DNA of 47,241 nucleotides from Clostridiales bacterium UBA1206 (GTDB lineage Bacteria > Bacillota > Clostridia > Oscillospirales > CAG-382): NCBI GenBank assembly GCA_002310055.1, contig DBXS01000020.1, positions 10,522 through 57,762 of the forward strand. Reading direction: 5' to 3'. Shown here in pieces: positions 31,976-39,496 of this stretch. The notes beneath the pieces are model-generated. The model was not told the DNA's origin, made no database searches, and was given only the letters and a program-made list of their open reading frames with translations. Every line of letters starts with the position of its first letter. Positions within the stretch are counted from its first letter, which is position 1. Position numbers and translations under genes: made by a program.

Positions 31976-33049
31976 TTATCTCTTTACTCTTGCGTTGCCT
32001 TTCCAGATGCTCCACACCTGGTCTTCGTCGGCGGGCTGTGCGTAGTCGGTGAGCATGGTGACGGCGAGCGCGCCGCACGACCAGCCGAACTGCAGGCATT
32101 TTTCCATATCCCAGCCCTTCATAACGCCGTAAAGCAGGCCGCCCACGAACCCGTCGCCGCCGCCTATGCGGTCGAGCACGTCTATCTGCCGCGCCGGCGC
32201 GGAATACCACTTTCCGTCCGCTTTGAGTATGGCGCCCCAAAGGTGCTTTTCGGCGGATATCACCTCGCGCAGCGTCGTGGCGAAAACCGAAGCGTTCGGG
32301 AATTCGCGCTGAGCTTCGTCTATGAGCGCGCGGAACGAATCCATTTTGGCTTCTATATCTCTGCCGCCCGCCTCGGGGCCGTTTATGCCGAAGCAAAGCT
32401 GAAAATCCTCCTCGTTGCCCACGAGTATATCGGCGTTTTCGGCTATTGTGCGGAACGCTTTTTCAAGCTCCGCGCGCCTGCCCTGCCAGAACGATTCGCG
32501 GTAGTTCAGGTCGAACGAAACCAGCGTGCCGTACTTTTTCGCCGCTTTCGCAAGATGTACGCAAAGCTCGCCCGTCTTCGGCGAAAGCGCGGCTATAAGC
32601 CCGGAAAGATGCAAAATCTTAACGCCTTCCACGCCGAAAATACGGTCGGTGTCGAAATCGGCGGCGCAAAGGATCCTGCCCACTTCGCCTGCGCGGTCGT
32701 TGTGAACGCGCGGACCGCGCGCGCCGCAGCCGCTGTCGGCTATGTTGAACTGATGTCTGTACCCCCACGGGCCGCCCTGTTCCGTTTCTTTGGCTTCATA
32801 GGTCATCCCGCGCGAGCGCAGGTTTTGTTTGATGAACGCGGCTACGGGCGAATCCTTTACGAACGCCGTGAGCACTTTCACGTTCTCGCCCAGATACGAC
32901 GCCACGCTCGCCACGTTTGTTTCGGCGGAAGTCGCCTGCATAAAGAACGTGTCGCTCGCCTGCACCGGCTGACGGTTTTGCGGAGTTATGCGCACGCCCA
33001 TGCTGGTGGGGACGACAAGCGACCATTTTGCGTTTTGCTTAAGTTCCAT
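31976..33049 (-). CDS. PfkB-family sugar or sugar-acid kinase (KDG kinase-like)
   Basis: A 357-residue ribokinase-fold kinase, closest in feel to 2-keto-3-deoxygluconate kinases. Seen: an N-terminal substrate region (TFFMQATSAETNVASVASYLG), VSFDLNYRESFW, ILVGNEEDFQLCFG, and the PfkB signature DRIGGGDGFVGGLLYG with the catalytic Asp in GGGDGF. The start has a GGAGG site 10 bases upstream. It lies 15 bases after gnd and is the last gene of the thyA-DHFR/LarA-PHP-gnd operon. The neighbouring 6-phosphogluconate dehydrogenase makes a sugar acid such as gluconate or 2-keto-3-deoxygluconate a reasonable substrate, which is inference. Confidence 0.85.
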   Translation of the reverse strand: MELKQNAKWSLVVPTSMGVRITPQNRQPVQASDTFFMQATSAETNVASVASYLGENVKVLTAFVKDSPVAAFIKQNLRSRGMTYEAKETEQGGPWGYRHQFNIADSGCGARGPRVHNDRAGEVGRILCAADFDTDRIFGVEGVKILHLSGLIAALSPKTGELCVHLAKAAKKYGTLVSFDLNYRESFWQGRRAELEKAFRTIAENADILVGNEEDFQLCFGINGPEAGGRDIEAKMDSFRALIDEAQREFPNASVFATTLREVISAEKHLWGAILKADGKWYSAPARQIDVLDRIGGGDGFVGGLLYGVMKGWDMEKCLQFGWSCGALAVTMLTDYAQPADEDQVWSIWKGNARVKR

Positions 33050-33064
33050 AACTTTGTCCTCCGT

Positions 33065-34522
33065 TTATGCGTTGTATTCGCCCGACACGGTGTTTCCGCC
33101 TTCGCCGGTCCAGTTGGTGTGGAAGAATTCGCCGCGCGGCGAATCTGTGCGTTCGTAGGTGTGCGCACCGAAATAATCGCGCTGCGCCTGCAGCAGGTTC
33201 TGGGGAAGGCGGCCGCATCTCCAGCCGTCGAACCAGGCGAGCGCCGCCGAAAAAGCGGGCACGGGCAGGCCGCATTCCGCGGCGGCGGCGACCGTTTTGC
33301 GCCAACCCTCCTGAAGGCCGCGCATCTTTTGCGTAAAGTACTCGTCAAGCAGCAGGTTGGGCAGATCGGGCGTCTTGTCGTACGCCTCTTTTATTTTGCC
33401 CAAGAAGACCGAACGGATTATGCATCCGCCGCGCCACATGAGCGCGATCCCGCCGTAGTTCAGATCCCAGCCGTATTCCTTGGCGGCGGCGCGCATAAGC
33501 GTGTAGCCCTGCGCGTAGCTGACTATTTTGGAAGCGAGCAGCGCGCAGCGTATGTTTTCCAGGAATTCTTCGCGCTGTTTTTTGGTAAAGCGCGGCTTTT
33601 TCGTTCCGCCGAATATTGCCGAAGCACGCACGCGTTCTTCTTTCATCGCCGAAAGGCAGCGGGCGAAGACCGCTTCTCCGATCAGCGTCAGCGGAACGCC
33701 CGCGTCGAGCGCGGCTTCGGCGGTCCATTTGCCGGTGCCTTTCTGACCCGCGGCGTCGAGTATGCGCTCCACCAGCGGCTCGCCGTCCTTGTCCTTGTAC
33801 GCAAGGATATCGGCGGTTATTTCTATAAGATAGCTCTTCAGTTCGCCTTTGTTCCATTCGGCAAAGACTTCGTGCATCTCGTCGCACGTCATACCGAGCA
33901 GATCTTTCATAAGCATATACGATTCGCAGATTATCTGCATATCGCCGTATTCTATGCCGTTGTGGACCATTTTTACAAAATGTCCGGCGCCGCCTTCGCC
34001 TACCCAGTCGCAGCAGGGCGAGCCGTCTTCGACATGCGCGCAGATGGAAGTGAACAGCGGCTTTACGTGTTTCCACGCCTTTTTCGAACCGCCCGGCATC
34101 ATCGAAGGCCCCTTGAGCGCGCCTTCCTCGCCGCCCGAAACGCCGGTGCCTATGTAAAGCAGACCTTTGGATTCCACATACGCGGTGCGGCGCGACGTGT
34201 CGGGAAAATGCGAATTGCCGCCGTCGATTATGATATCGCCTTTTTCAAGCAGCGGGATCAGCTGCTCTATCATATCGTCCACCGGCCTGCCGGCTTTTAT
34301 CATAAGCATAACGCGGCGCGGCTTTTTGAGCGTGGAAACGAGCTCGGCGAGCGAATACGCGCCGCGGATGTTCCTGCCTTTGGCTCTGCCGTTGATAAAA
34401 TCGGTCACCTTTTGGGAAGTGCGGTTATATACCGAAACGGTAAACCCGCGGCTTTCCATGTTCATAACTAAGTTTTCGCCCATCACGGCGAGTCCTATAA
34501 GACCTATGTCGCTTTTTTTCAT
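33065..34522 (-). CDS. gnd: 6-phosphogluconate dehydrogenase (decarboxylating)
   Basis: A 485-residue enzyme oxidising 6-phosphogluconate to ribulose 5-phosphate and CO2. Seen: the NADP site IGLIGLAVMGENL, VSGGEEGALKGPSMMPGG, the catalytic Lys and Glu in GHFVKMVHNGIEYGDMQ, and the C-terminal HTYERTDSPRGEFFHTNW. This is the long, dimeric form. The start overlaps the PHP gene by four bases (ATGA) and has AAAGGCGG upstream. Its product feeds Rpe, encoded at 7871-8545. Confidence 0.97.
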   Translation of the reverse strand: MKKSDIGLIGLAVMGENLVMNMESRGFTVSVYNRTSQKVTDFINGRAKGRNIRGAYSLAELVSTLKKPRRVMLMIKAGRPVDDMIEQLIPLLEKGDIIIDGGNSHFPDTSRRTAYVESKGLLYIGTGVSGGEEGALKGPSMMPGGSKKAWKHVKPLFTSICAHVEDGSPCCDWVGEGGAGHFVKMVHNGIEYGDMQIICESYMLMKDLLGMTCDEMHEVFAEWNKGELKSYLIEITADILAYKDKDGEPLVERILDAAGQKGTGKWTAEAALDAGVPLTLIGEAVFARCLSAMKEERVRASAIFGGTKKPRFTKKQREEFLENIRCALLASKIVSYAQGYTLMRAAAKEYGWDLNYGGIALMWRGGCIIRSVFLGKIKEAYDKTPDLPNLLLDEYFTQKMRGLQEGWRKTVAAAAECGLPVPAFSAALAWFDGWRCGRLPQNLLQAQRDYFGAHTYERTDSPRGEFFHTNWTGEGGNTVSGEYNA

Positions 34523-35379
34523 ACCGTGCCGCCTTTCGTTTTTGCGTACGCTTTTTTCATGTTCTTAAGTACGGAATAGGGTACAGACATATCTCCCAGC
34601 CCTTTTCCGATGCTGATGTGCGGCTTGAACGCGCCGTGGAAATCGGTGCCGCCGCTTATGCAAAGCCCAAGCTTTTTGGCGAGAGTTTGATATTCCTTCT
34701 GCATCTGCGGCGTGTATTCGGTGTAATAACCCTCCACGCCGGCAAGGCCTTCGGCTTTGAGCCGAACAAGGAATTTTTCCAGTTCCTCCGGCGGCTTGCG
34801 GGTCAGATGCAGGTGCGCGCAGAACGCCATTCCGCCCGCGCCGTTGATAAGAGCCACCGCCTCGGTATCGGTCAGCGCCTCGCGGCCCGAAAAAGCCGGC
34901 CGCCCGTTGGCGAGATATTCGTCGAACGCCTGCTTTACCGAACCCACGTAGCCCTTCTTTACCATAAGCCGCGCAAAATGCGCGCGGCAGAGTATGTCGC
35001 TCCCGGCGAGCTCGCGGACCTCGTCCATCGTCAGCGCGAACCCCAGGGCGTTGAGCTTTTCGCATATCTCGTTCTGGCGTTCGTTTCTCACGGTCCTGGC
35101 GTACTGCAGCTTTTCGCGCAGAGCGGCGTTGTTTATGTCTATAAAATAGCCCAAAATATGCGTTTCCGTCTCGGATTGAGCCGAAAGCTCTATGGCGGGT
35201 ATGACTTCTATTCCTATGCGCTTTCCTTCGTCCAGCGCGTCGGCTACGCCGTCAACGCTGTCGTGGTCGGTCACCGCCACGGCGGAAAGCCCGCATTCTT
35301 TTGCGTGCCGCACCAGCTCGCGCGCGGTCATCGAACCGTCCGAGCAAACGGTGTGCGTGTGCAGATCTATCGTCTTCAT
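34519..35379 (-). CDS. PHP-domain phosphoesterase (TrpH/YciV-like)
   Basis: A 286-residue PHP metallo-phosphoesterase of the group containing RNase AM and nucleoside 3',5'-bisphosphate phosphatases. Seen: DLHTHTVCSDG (His 7, His 9, Asp 14), VTDHDSVDG (His 39, Asp 40), IPAIELSA, THILGYFID, RAHFARLM, FCAHLHL and GGTDFHG. The metal-binding set appears complete. The start overlaps the DHFR-LarA stop by four bases and has GGAG 7 bases upstream. It may clear 3'-phosphorylated nucleotides such as pAp, or RNA 5' ends; the exact substrate is not readable. Confidence 0.85.
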   Translation of the reverse strand: MKTIDLHTHTVCSDGSMTARELVRHAKECGLSAVAVTDHDSVDGVADALDEGKRIGIEVIPAIELSAQSETETHILGYFIDINNAALREKLQYARTVRNERQNEICEKLNALGFALTMDEVRELAGSDILCRAHFARLMVKKGYVGSVKQAFDEYLANGRPAFSGREALTDTEAVALINGAGGMAFCAHLHLTRKPPEELEKFLVRLKAEGLAGVEGYYTEYTPQMQKEYQTLAKKLGLCISGGTDFHGAFKPHISIGKGLGDMSVPYSVLKNMKKAYAKTKGGTV

Positions 35380-37154
35380 TTTTCTTCTCCGTCAAATATC
35401 CAAAGCCCCAAAGCGGGGTTCGAAACGTAAAAAACTTCTTCGCCGTCCACGTCGTTCCAGCCGTCTTTCAGTTCGCCGACACGGTACTTTTCCATCGCTT
35501 CCCGGGGCGGCATATAGCCGAACCCGGCGTTTTCGATCTCCTGTTCGGTAAGTCCTCCGGCGCAGTAGGTCACGCGGAACTTCCCGTCGGCGGAACCGTG
35601 TATCAGGTGCGCCGCCGCCGAAAGATTCGCGCGCAGCTCCGGCTCGCTTTTCACCAGCTCAAGAACCTTTTCGCGCCCGCAGTAGCCGTATTTGCGTATA
35701 AGGCGGTCGTTTTCGGCGTCTTCGCCGAACTTGTTCACGCCCGGGGCGATTATGACGAGCTCGCCGCCTTCCGCCATAGCCATGCGCAGGCGGTAGATCG
35801 CTTTGTTGCCCAGCCAGGTCGAACGGAATTCGTTTGCGTCGAGCATGACGACGGCTTTGTCTATGGGCTTTTTAAGGTGGTCCAGATTTATCTTCCGGCT
35901 CTGCGCCACGGCGCGCTCGAAAAGCGACCTGTCGCGGCCTATATACAGCCCGCGGATATCGGTCTTTCCGCCTCCGGCGCAGACCGTGAGCACGTAAACC
36001 ACGGGCAGATCTGCTATGAAATGTTCCTCGGCGTAATCGAAGACCTTGCGCACCGGCGAATGGTCGCGCCCCATTATGCGCTCCATGCCGTAGAAGGCGC
36101 CCAGCGAATGCGAGGCGTTTATCATGCCGCTGCCGCCGCAGCCGACGAATATGTTTTTGGAATAGTTCGCCATCCCGACCACTTCGTGCGGGACCACCTG
36201 CCCCACCGAAACGATAAGGTCGTACGACTTATCGAGCAGACGGCGGTTTATTTCCACCGGAACGGGCTCGTTCATTATCCCTTCCGAAACTTCTTTTACG
36301 AATTCCGCCGGGACTTCGCCCACGCGCTCGACGCCGGTGCGCCAGTTGTGGACGATCATCTTTTCGAACGGTATGTCGCCGAAGAATTCCTCCCATTCGT
36401 CCCTCGTCATCGGCGCGTGCGTGCCGAGCGCGGGCATTATATCGACTTCGCAGGAATCCTTGAGCTTGTGCCACAGCATATCGGTTATTATTCCGCCGCC
36501 GGAATACAGCCGCGTGTGGTCGGGCGGAAGGATGAGCGTTTTGTGCGGTTTTTTCGCCTCTATAAGCCGGTCGAGCGCTTTGCTTATCGCTTCGTCCGTC
36601 ATCGGCGCCCCGCATTCCAGCGCGGTCACGCCGTCCGCATCGCGCTTTACGCGGCGGTATTCGGTAAAGTAAAATTCCAGACCGCCTTCGGTGTCGGTGG
36701 TCTCGTCACTTATATACGTTTCGCTTTGGCTCACGCGCGTCCATTCGGGATCTTTGTCGAGATCGGGGATATACACGTCTTTTTCGTAAGACTTTTCAAA
36801 GAACGTGATATAGCCGGTATCGCAGTAGGGGATCAGCTGGCGGTACATGCTTGCGCCGCCTATGACGAACACGTCGTCGGTGTCGTACTGTTTAAGTATT
36901 TCGAACAGCTCGTCCAGCGAATGAGCCACCGTCGCGCCCTCGGGATGATAATCCATATCCCAGTTGAGCACTATGTTCGTCCGCTTTGGCAGCACTTTCC
37001 CGCCCGGGAACGTGGCGAGCGTGTTGGAGCCGTACACCACCACTTTTCCGGCGGTGACGCGGCGGAAATTGGCGAGATCGGCGCGCACGCGCGCCAAAAG
37101 GTCGCCCTTGTTGCCTATGCCCCATTCTTTGTCTACTGCCACAATGAATTTCAT
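35376..37154 (-). CDS. Fusion of dihydrofolate reductase and a LarA-like nickel racemase/epimerase domain
   Basis: One continuous 592-residue frame encodes two enzymes. Residues 1 to about 168 are a full DHFR (7,8-dihydrofolate to tetrahydrofolate): WGIGNKGDL, the carboxylate Asp 26 in RADLANF, VVVYGSNTLATFPG, VFVIGGASMYRQL and DVYIPDL. Residues about 175-592 are a full-length DUF2088/LarA domain: DHTR (212-215), GTHAPMT (His 246), and HEVVGMANYSK-N with His 323, Lys 333 and His 349. The spacing is the same as H174, K184 and H200 of Lactiplantibacillus LarA, which hold the nickel-pincer nucleotide; here ANYSK replaces SGGRK. AAAGGA precedes the start. It lies 18 bases after thyA and overlaps the PHP gene by four bases. 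DHFR beside thyA fits thymidylate synthesis; the LarA part may epimerise a 2-hydroxy or sugar acid for the downstream gnd and kinase. Confidence 0.9.
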   Translation of the reverse strand: MKFIVAVDKEWGIGNKGDLLARVRADLANFRRVTAGKVVVYGSNTLATFPGGKVLPKRTNIVLNWDMDYHPEGATVAHSLDELFEILKQYDTDDVFVIGGASMYRQLIPYCDTGYITFFEKSYEKDVYIPDLDKDPEWTRVSQSETYISDETTDTEGGLEFYFTEYRRVKRDADGVTALECGAPMTDEAISKALDRLIEAKKPHKTLILPPDHTRLYSGGGIITDMLWHKLKDSCEVDIMPALGTHAPMTRDEWEEFFGDIPFEKMIVHNWRTGVERVGEVPAEFVKEVSEGIMNEPVPVEINRRLLDKSYDLIVSVGQVVPHEVVGMANYSKNIFVGCGGSGMINASHSLGAFYGMERIMGRDHSPVRKVFDYAEEHFIADLPVVYVLTVCAGGGKTDIRGLYIGRDRSLFERAVAQSRKINLDHLKKPIDKAVVMLDANEFRSTWLGNKAIYRLRMAMAEGGELVIIAPGVNKFGEDAENDRLIRKYGYCGREKVLELVKSEPELRANLSAAAHLIHGSADGKFRVTYCAGGLTEQEIENAGFGYMPPREAMEKYRVGELKDGWNDVDGEEVFYVSNPALGLWIFDGEEK

Positions 37155-37172
37155 ACTTTTGTTTTCCTTTCG

Positions 37173-38003
37173 TCAGACCGCCACGGGGAACCGCGCTATC
37201 TTTTCGCCGTGCTCGTAGTTTTCCACCTTAAAGCTTTCGGGCGTAAAATCGTAAAAGTCCGTGATACTCTTGTCAAGCGTGACTTTCGGCGCGGGGAACG
37301 GCGTGCGCTTGATGAGCTCTTCCACAATGGGGATATGCCGGTCGTAGATATGGCAATCGGCTATGACGTGCACGAACTCGCCCGGCTCGAGGTTCGACAC
37401 CTGCGCGAACATATACACCAGCGCGGCGTACTGCGCCACGTTCCAGGCGTTTGCGGCGAGCATATCCTGCGAACGCTGGTTGAGTATGGCGCACAGCTTT
37501 CCGTCTGTGACGTTGAAAGTCATGGAATACGCGCAGGGGTAGAGCGCCATCTCGTGCAGATCGGCAAAGTTGTATATGTTTGTGAGTATGCGGCGCGAAC
37601 AGGGGTTGTTTTTAAGGTCGTAAAGCACGCGGTCGACCATATCGAACTCGCCTTCCTTATACTTGTGCTTCACGCCCATCTGATATCCGTACGCCTTGCC
37701 TATGGAGCCGTTTTCGTCCGCCCACGCGTCCCAGATATGGCTGCCCAGGTCGTGCACGTTGTTGGATTTCTTCTGCCAGATCCAGAGTATCTCGTCGACG
37801 GCGGCTTTGAGCGAAATGGGCCGAATGGTCAGAAGCGGGAACTCTTTTGAAAGGTCGTAGCGGTTGACCACGCCGAAAACTTTCTTGGTAAAAGCGGGCG
37901 TGCCGTCTTCCCATTTGGGGCGGACCCTTTCGTCTTTGACCCACGTTCCGTTGTCTATGATGTTGCGGCAAGTGCTGATAAAAGCGGTATCTGCGCTGCT
38001 CAT
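37173..38003 (-). CDS. thyA: Thymidylate synthase
   Basis: A 276-residue folate-dependent enzyme converting dUMP to dTMP and producing dihydrofolate, which the next gene's DHFR domain recycles. Seen: EILWIW, catalytic Cys 157 in LYPCAYS, NQRSQDML (Asp 180) with AANAWNVAQYA, and HIYDRH (His 218, Tyr 220). The QRSQDMLAANAWN form resembles Bacillus ThyA / phage phi3T type rather than E. coli ThyA. The ATG at 38003 has a GGAGG site. It is the first gene of a five-gene operon. Confidence 0.96.
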   Translation of the reverse strand: MSSADTAFISTCRNIIDNGTWVKDERVRPKWEDGTPAFTKKVFGVVNRYDLSKEFPLLTIRPISLKAAVDEILWIWQKKSNNVHDLGSHIWDAWADENGSIGKAYGYQMGVKHKYKEGEFDMVDRVLYDLKNNPCSRRILTNIYNFADLHEMALYPCAYSMTFNVTDGKLCAILNQRSQDMLAANAWNVAQYAALVYMFAQVSNLEPGEFVHVIADCHIYDRHIPIVEELIKRTPFPAPKVTLDKSITDFYDFTPESFKVENYEHGEKIARFPVAV

Positions 38004-38035
38004 TTCGTTTTTCCTCCGTCAAATTGAATTTTTAT

Positions 38036-38063
38036 ATTGTAAAATCAAAATTTATGTTGTAAA
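38036..38063 (-). promoter_or_regulatory. Promoter of the thyA operon
   Basis: On the minus strand, TTTACA (38058-38063), a 16-base spacer and TACAAT (38036-38041). Start expected near 38029, giving a leader of about 26 bases with GGAGG. It occupies the same bases as the opposing promoter at 38037-38065. Confidence 0.55.
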
Positions 38064-38065
38064 AT
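38037..38065 (+). promoter_or_regulatory. Promoter of the RACo-like gene, overlapping the thyA promoter
   Basis: TTGTAA (38037-38042), a 17-base spacer and TAAAAT (38060-38065). Start expected near 38072, a short leader before the TTG start at 38086. Its -35 lies on the thyA -10, and its -10 lies on the thyA -35. Confidence 0.45.
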
Positions 38066-38085
38066 ATAGCAAGGCGGTGATTTAT

Positions 38086-39495
38086 TTGAAAGTGCGCGTA
38101 ATAGCCGACGGCGCGGAACACGTAACCGAATACTCTCATCCCGTGCTCGCGTCGCAGGCGATAGCCGATTCGGGCGTTTCTCTTTACGCGCCCTGCGGCG
38201 GAAAAGGGATATGCGGCAAATGCCGCGTAAGAATACGGGGCGAATACACTCCGCGCACCGCGGACGGGTACGCGCTCGCGTGCCGCACCACGCTCACCGG
38301 CGACTCCTATATAATTTATAACACAACGGCAAGCAAAATTCAAGTGCTATCCGCAAATGATGCGCCGCAAATCGCGCCTTCGGGCGCAAATGATCAGCTC
38401 GGCTGCGCAATAGACGTCGGCACCACCACTCTGGCGTGCTCGGTCTATTCGCTCGGCGACGGAAAGCTTTTGTATTCGTGCGGCGCGGCAAACCCGCAAT
38501 CCGCCCACGGCGCCGATATCATGAGCCGCCTGGAATACGCGTCGCGCGGGGGCGCGCAGACGCTTCGCGACGAGATAACCGCGGCGGTGGAATCGCTCAG
38601 ATGCGGCGGAAAATGCGTCGTCACCGGCAACACCGTGATGCTTTCGCTCCTTTGCGGCGAAGACACTTCCGGACTCAACTCCTGGCCGTTTTCGGCGCCG
38701 TCGCTCTTCGGGTACGAAAAAGACGGCGTGTACTACGCGCCCTGCGCCGCTCCGTTTTTCGGCGCGGACGCGGTCTGCGCCGCGGCTCACTGCATTAAGA
38801 AAGGCGAACCGTGCATAGTTGCGGATATAGGCACCAATGCCGAACTGCTCTGCTTTGACGGCGAAGACGGCTTCCTTTGCGCTTCGGCTTCCGCCGGGCC
38901 GTGTTTCGAAGGCGTGGGGATATCCTGCGGTATGCCCGCCTGCGACGGCGCGGTGTATAAGGCGACGGCAAACGGCAGAGAATGCGAATATTCCGTCATG
39001 GGCGGCGTCAAGCCGCGCGGACTCTGCGGCACCGGCATCGCCGATCTCGCGGCGTTCCTGATCCAAACCGGTTTCGCCGATAACGCCGGCCGTATGGCGG
39101 GGACGTATTATCTCGCCGAAAACGTCTTTTTCACACAGCGCGATATGCGCGCCCTGCAGCTCGCCAAAGCGGCGGTGCGGGCGGGGATCGAAACGCTGCT
39201 TGAAAAAAGCGGCGCGCGCGGCAAAATACAAAAGATCTATCTTGCGGGCGGTTTCGGCAGCGCGCTTTCTCCGCGCACCGCGGCAGTCCTTGGCGTGATA
39301 CCGCCGGAATACGAAGACATCTGCGTCCCGGCGGGCAACGCCGCGCTCGCGGGCGCTTCGCGGGCGATAACCGATCTGTCTTTCCGCAAGTCGCTGGAGG
39401 AGCTGGCGCGCAAATGCGAATACGTCGCGCTCGCCGCCGACGAAGGATTCAAGAAGCTGTTTATCAAACATATAGATTTTGGAGGCGTGAACTGA
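38086..39495 (+). CDS. Compact RACo-like protein (2Fe-2S ferredoxin domain plus ASKHA domain)
   Basis: A 469-residue protein of the DUF4445/RACo type, ATP-dependent reductive activators of corrinoid proteins. Seen: an N-terminal 2Fe-2S domain with C37-x5-C43-x2-C46-x19-C66, then directly an ASKHA ATPase-fold domain: AIDVGTTTLACSVYSL, VADIGTNAELL, ASASAGPCFEG, GLCGTGIADL and LAGGFGSAL. Known RACo proteins exceed 600 residues and have a middle domain that is largely missing here. Start: TTG at 38086, after AAGGCGGTGA; an in-frame GTG at 38077 sits inside that site. No corrinoid protein or methyltransferase is in the window, so the partner is unknown. It is followed one base later by an M20 peptidase. 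Confidence 0.82.
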   Translation: MKVRVIADGAEHVTEYSHPVLASQAIADSGVSLYAPCGGKGICGKCRVRIRGEYTPRTADGYALACRTTLTGDSYIIYNTTASKIQVLSANDAPQIAPSGANDQLGCAIDVGTTTLACSVYSLGDGKLLYSCGAANPQSAHGADIMSRLEYASRGGAQTLRDEITAAVESLRCGGKCVVTGNTVMLSLLCGEDTSGLNSWPFSAPSLFGYEKDGVYYAPCAAPFFGADAVCAAAHCIKKGEPCIVADIGTNAELLCFDGEDGFLCASASAGPCFEGVGISCGMPACDGAVYKATANGRECEYSVMGGVKPRGLCGTGIADLAAFLIQTGFADNAGRMAGTYYLAENVFFTQRDMRALQLAKAAVRAGIETLLEKSGARGKIQKIYLAGGFGSALSPRTAAVLGVIPPEYEDICVPAGNAALAGASRAITDLSFRKSLEELARKCEYVALAADEGFKKLFIKHIDFGGVN

Positions 39496-39496
39496 A

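Noticed and set aside
31832..34471. 879-codon plus-strand open frame opposite gnd and the PfkB kinase
   Set aside because: It is a mirror frame of two clear enzymes, with no ribosome binding site and biased composition.
35376..37154. DHFR-LarA fusion as two genes joined by an error
   Set aside because: The frame is continuous with one ribosome binding site and a short linker (about 168-175). Both domains are full length. I keep a read check as a test but see no sign of an indel.
35301..37850. 849-codon plus-strand open frame opposite DHFR-LarA and thyA
   Set aside because: Same cause. The minus strand carries unmistakable catalytic motifs in both genes.
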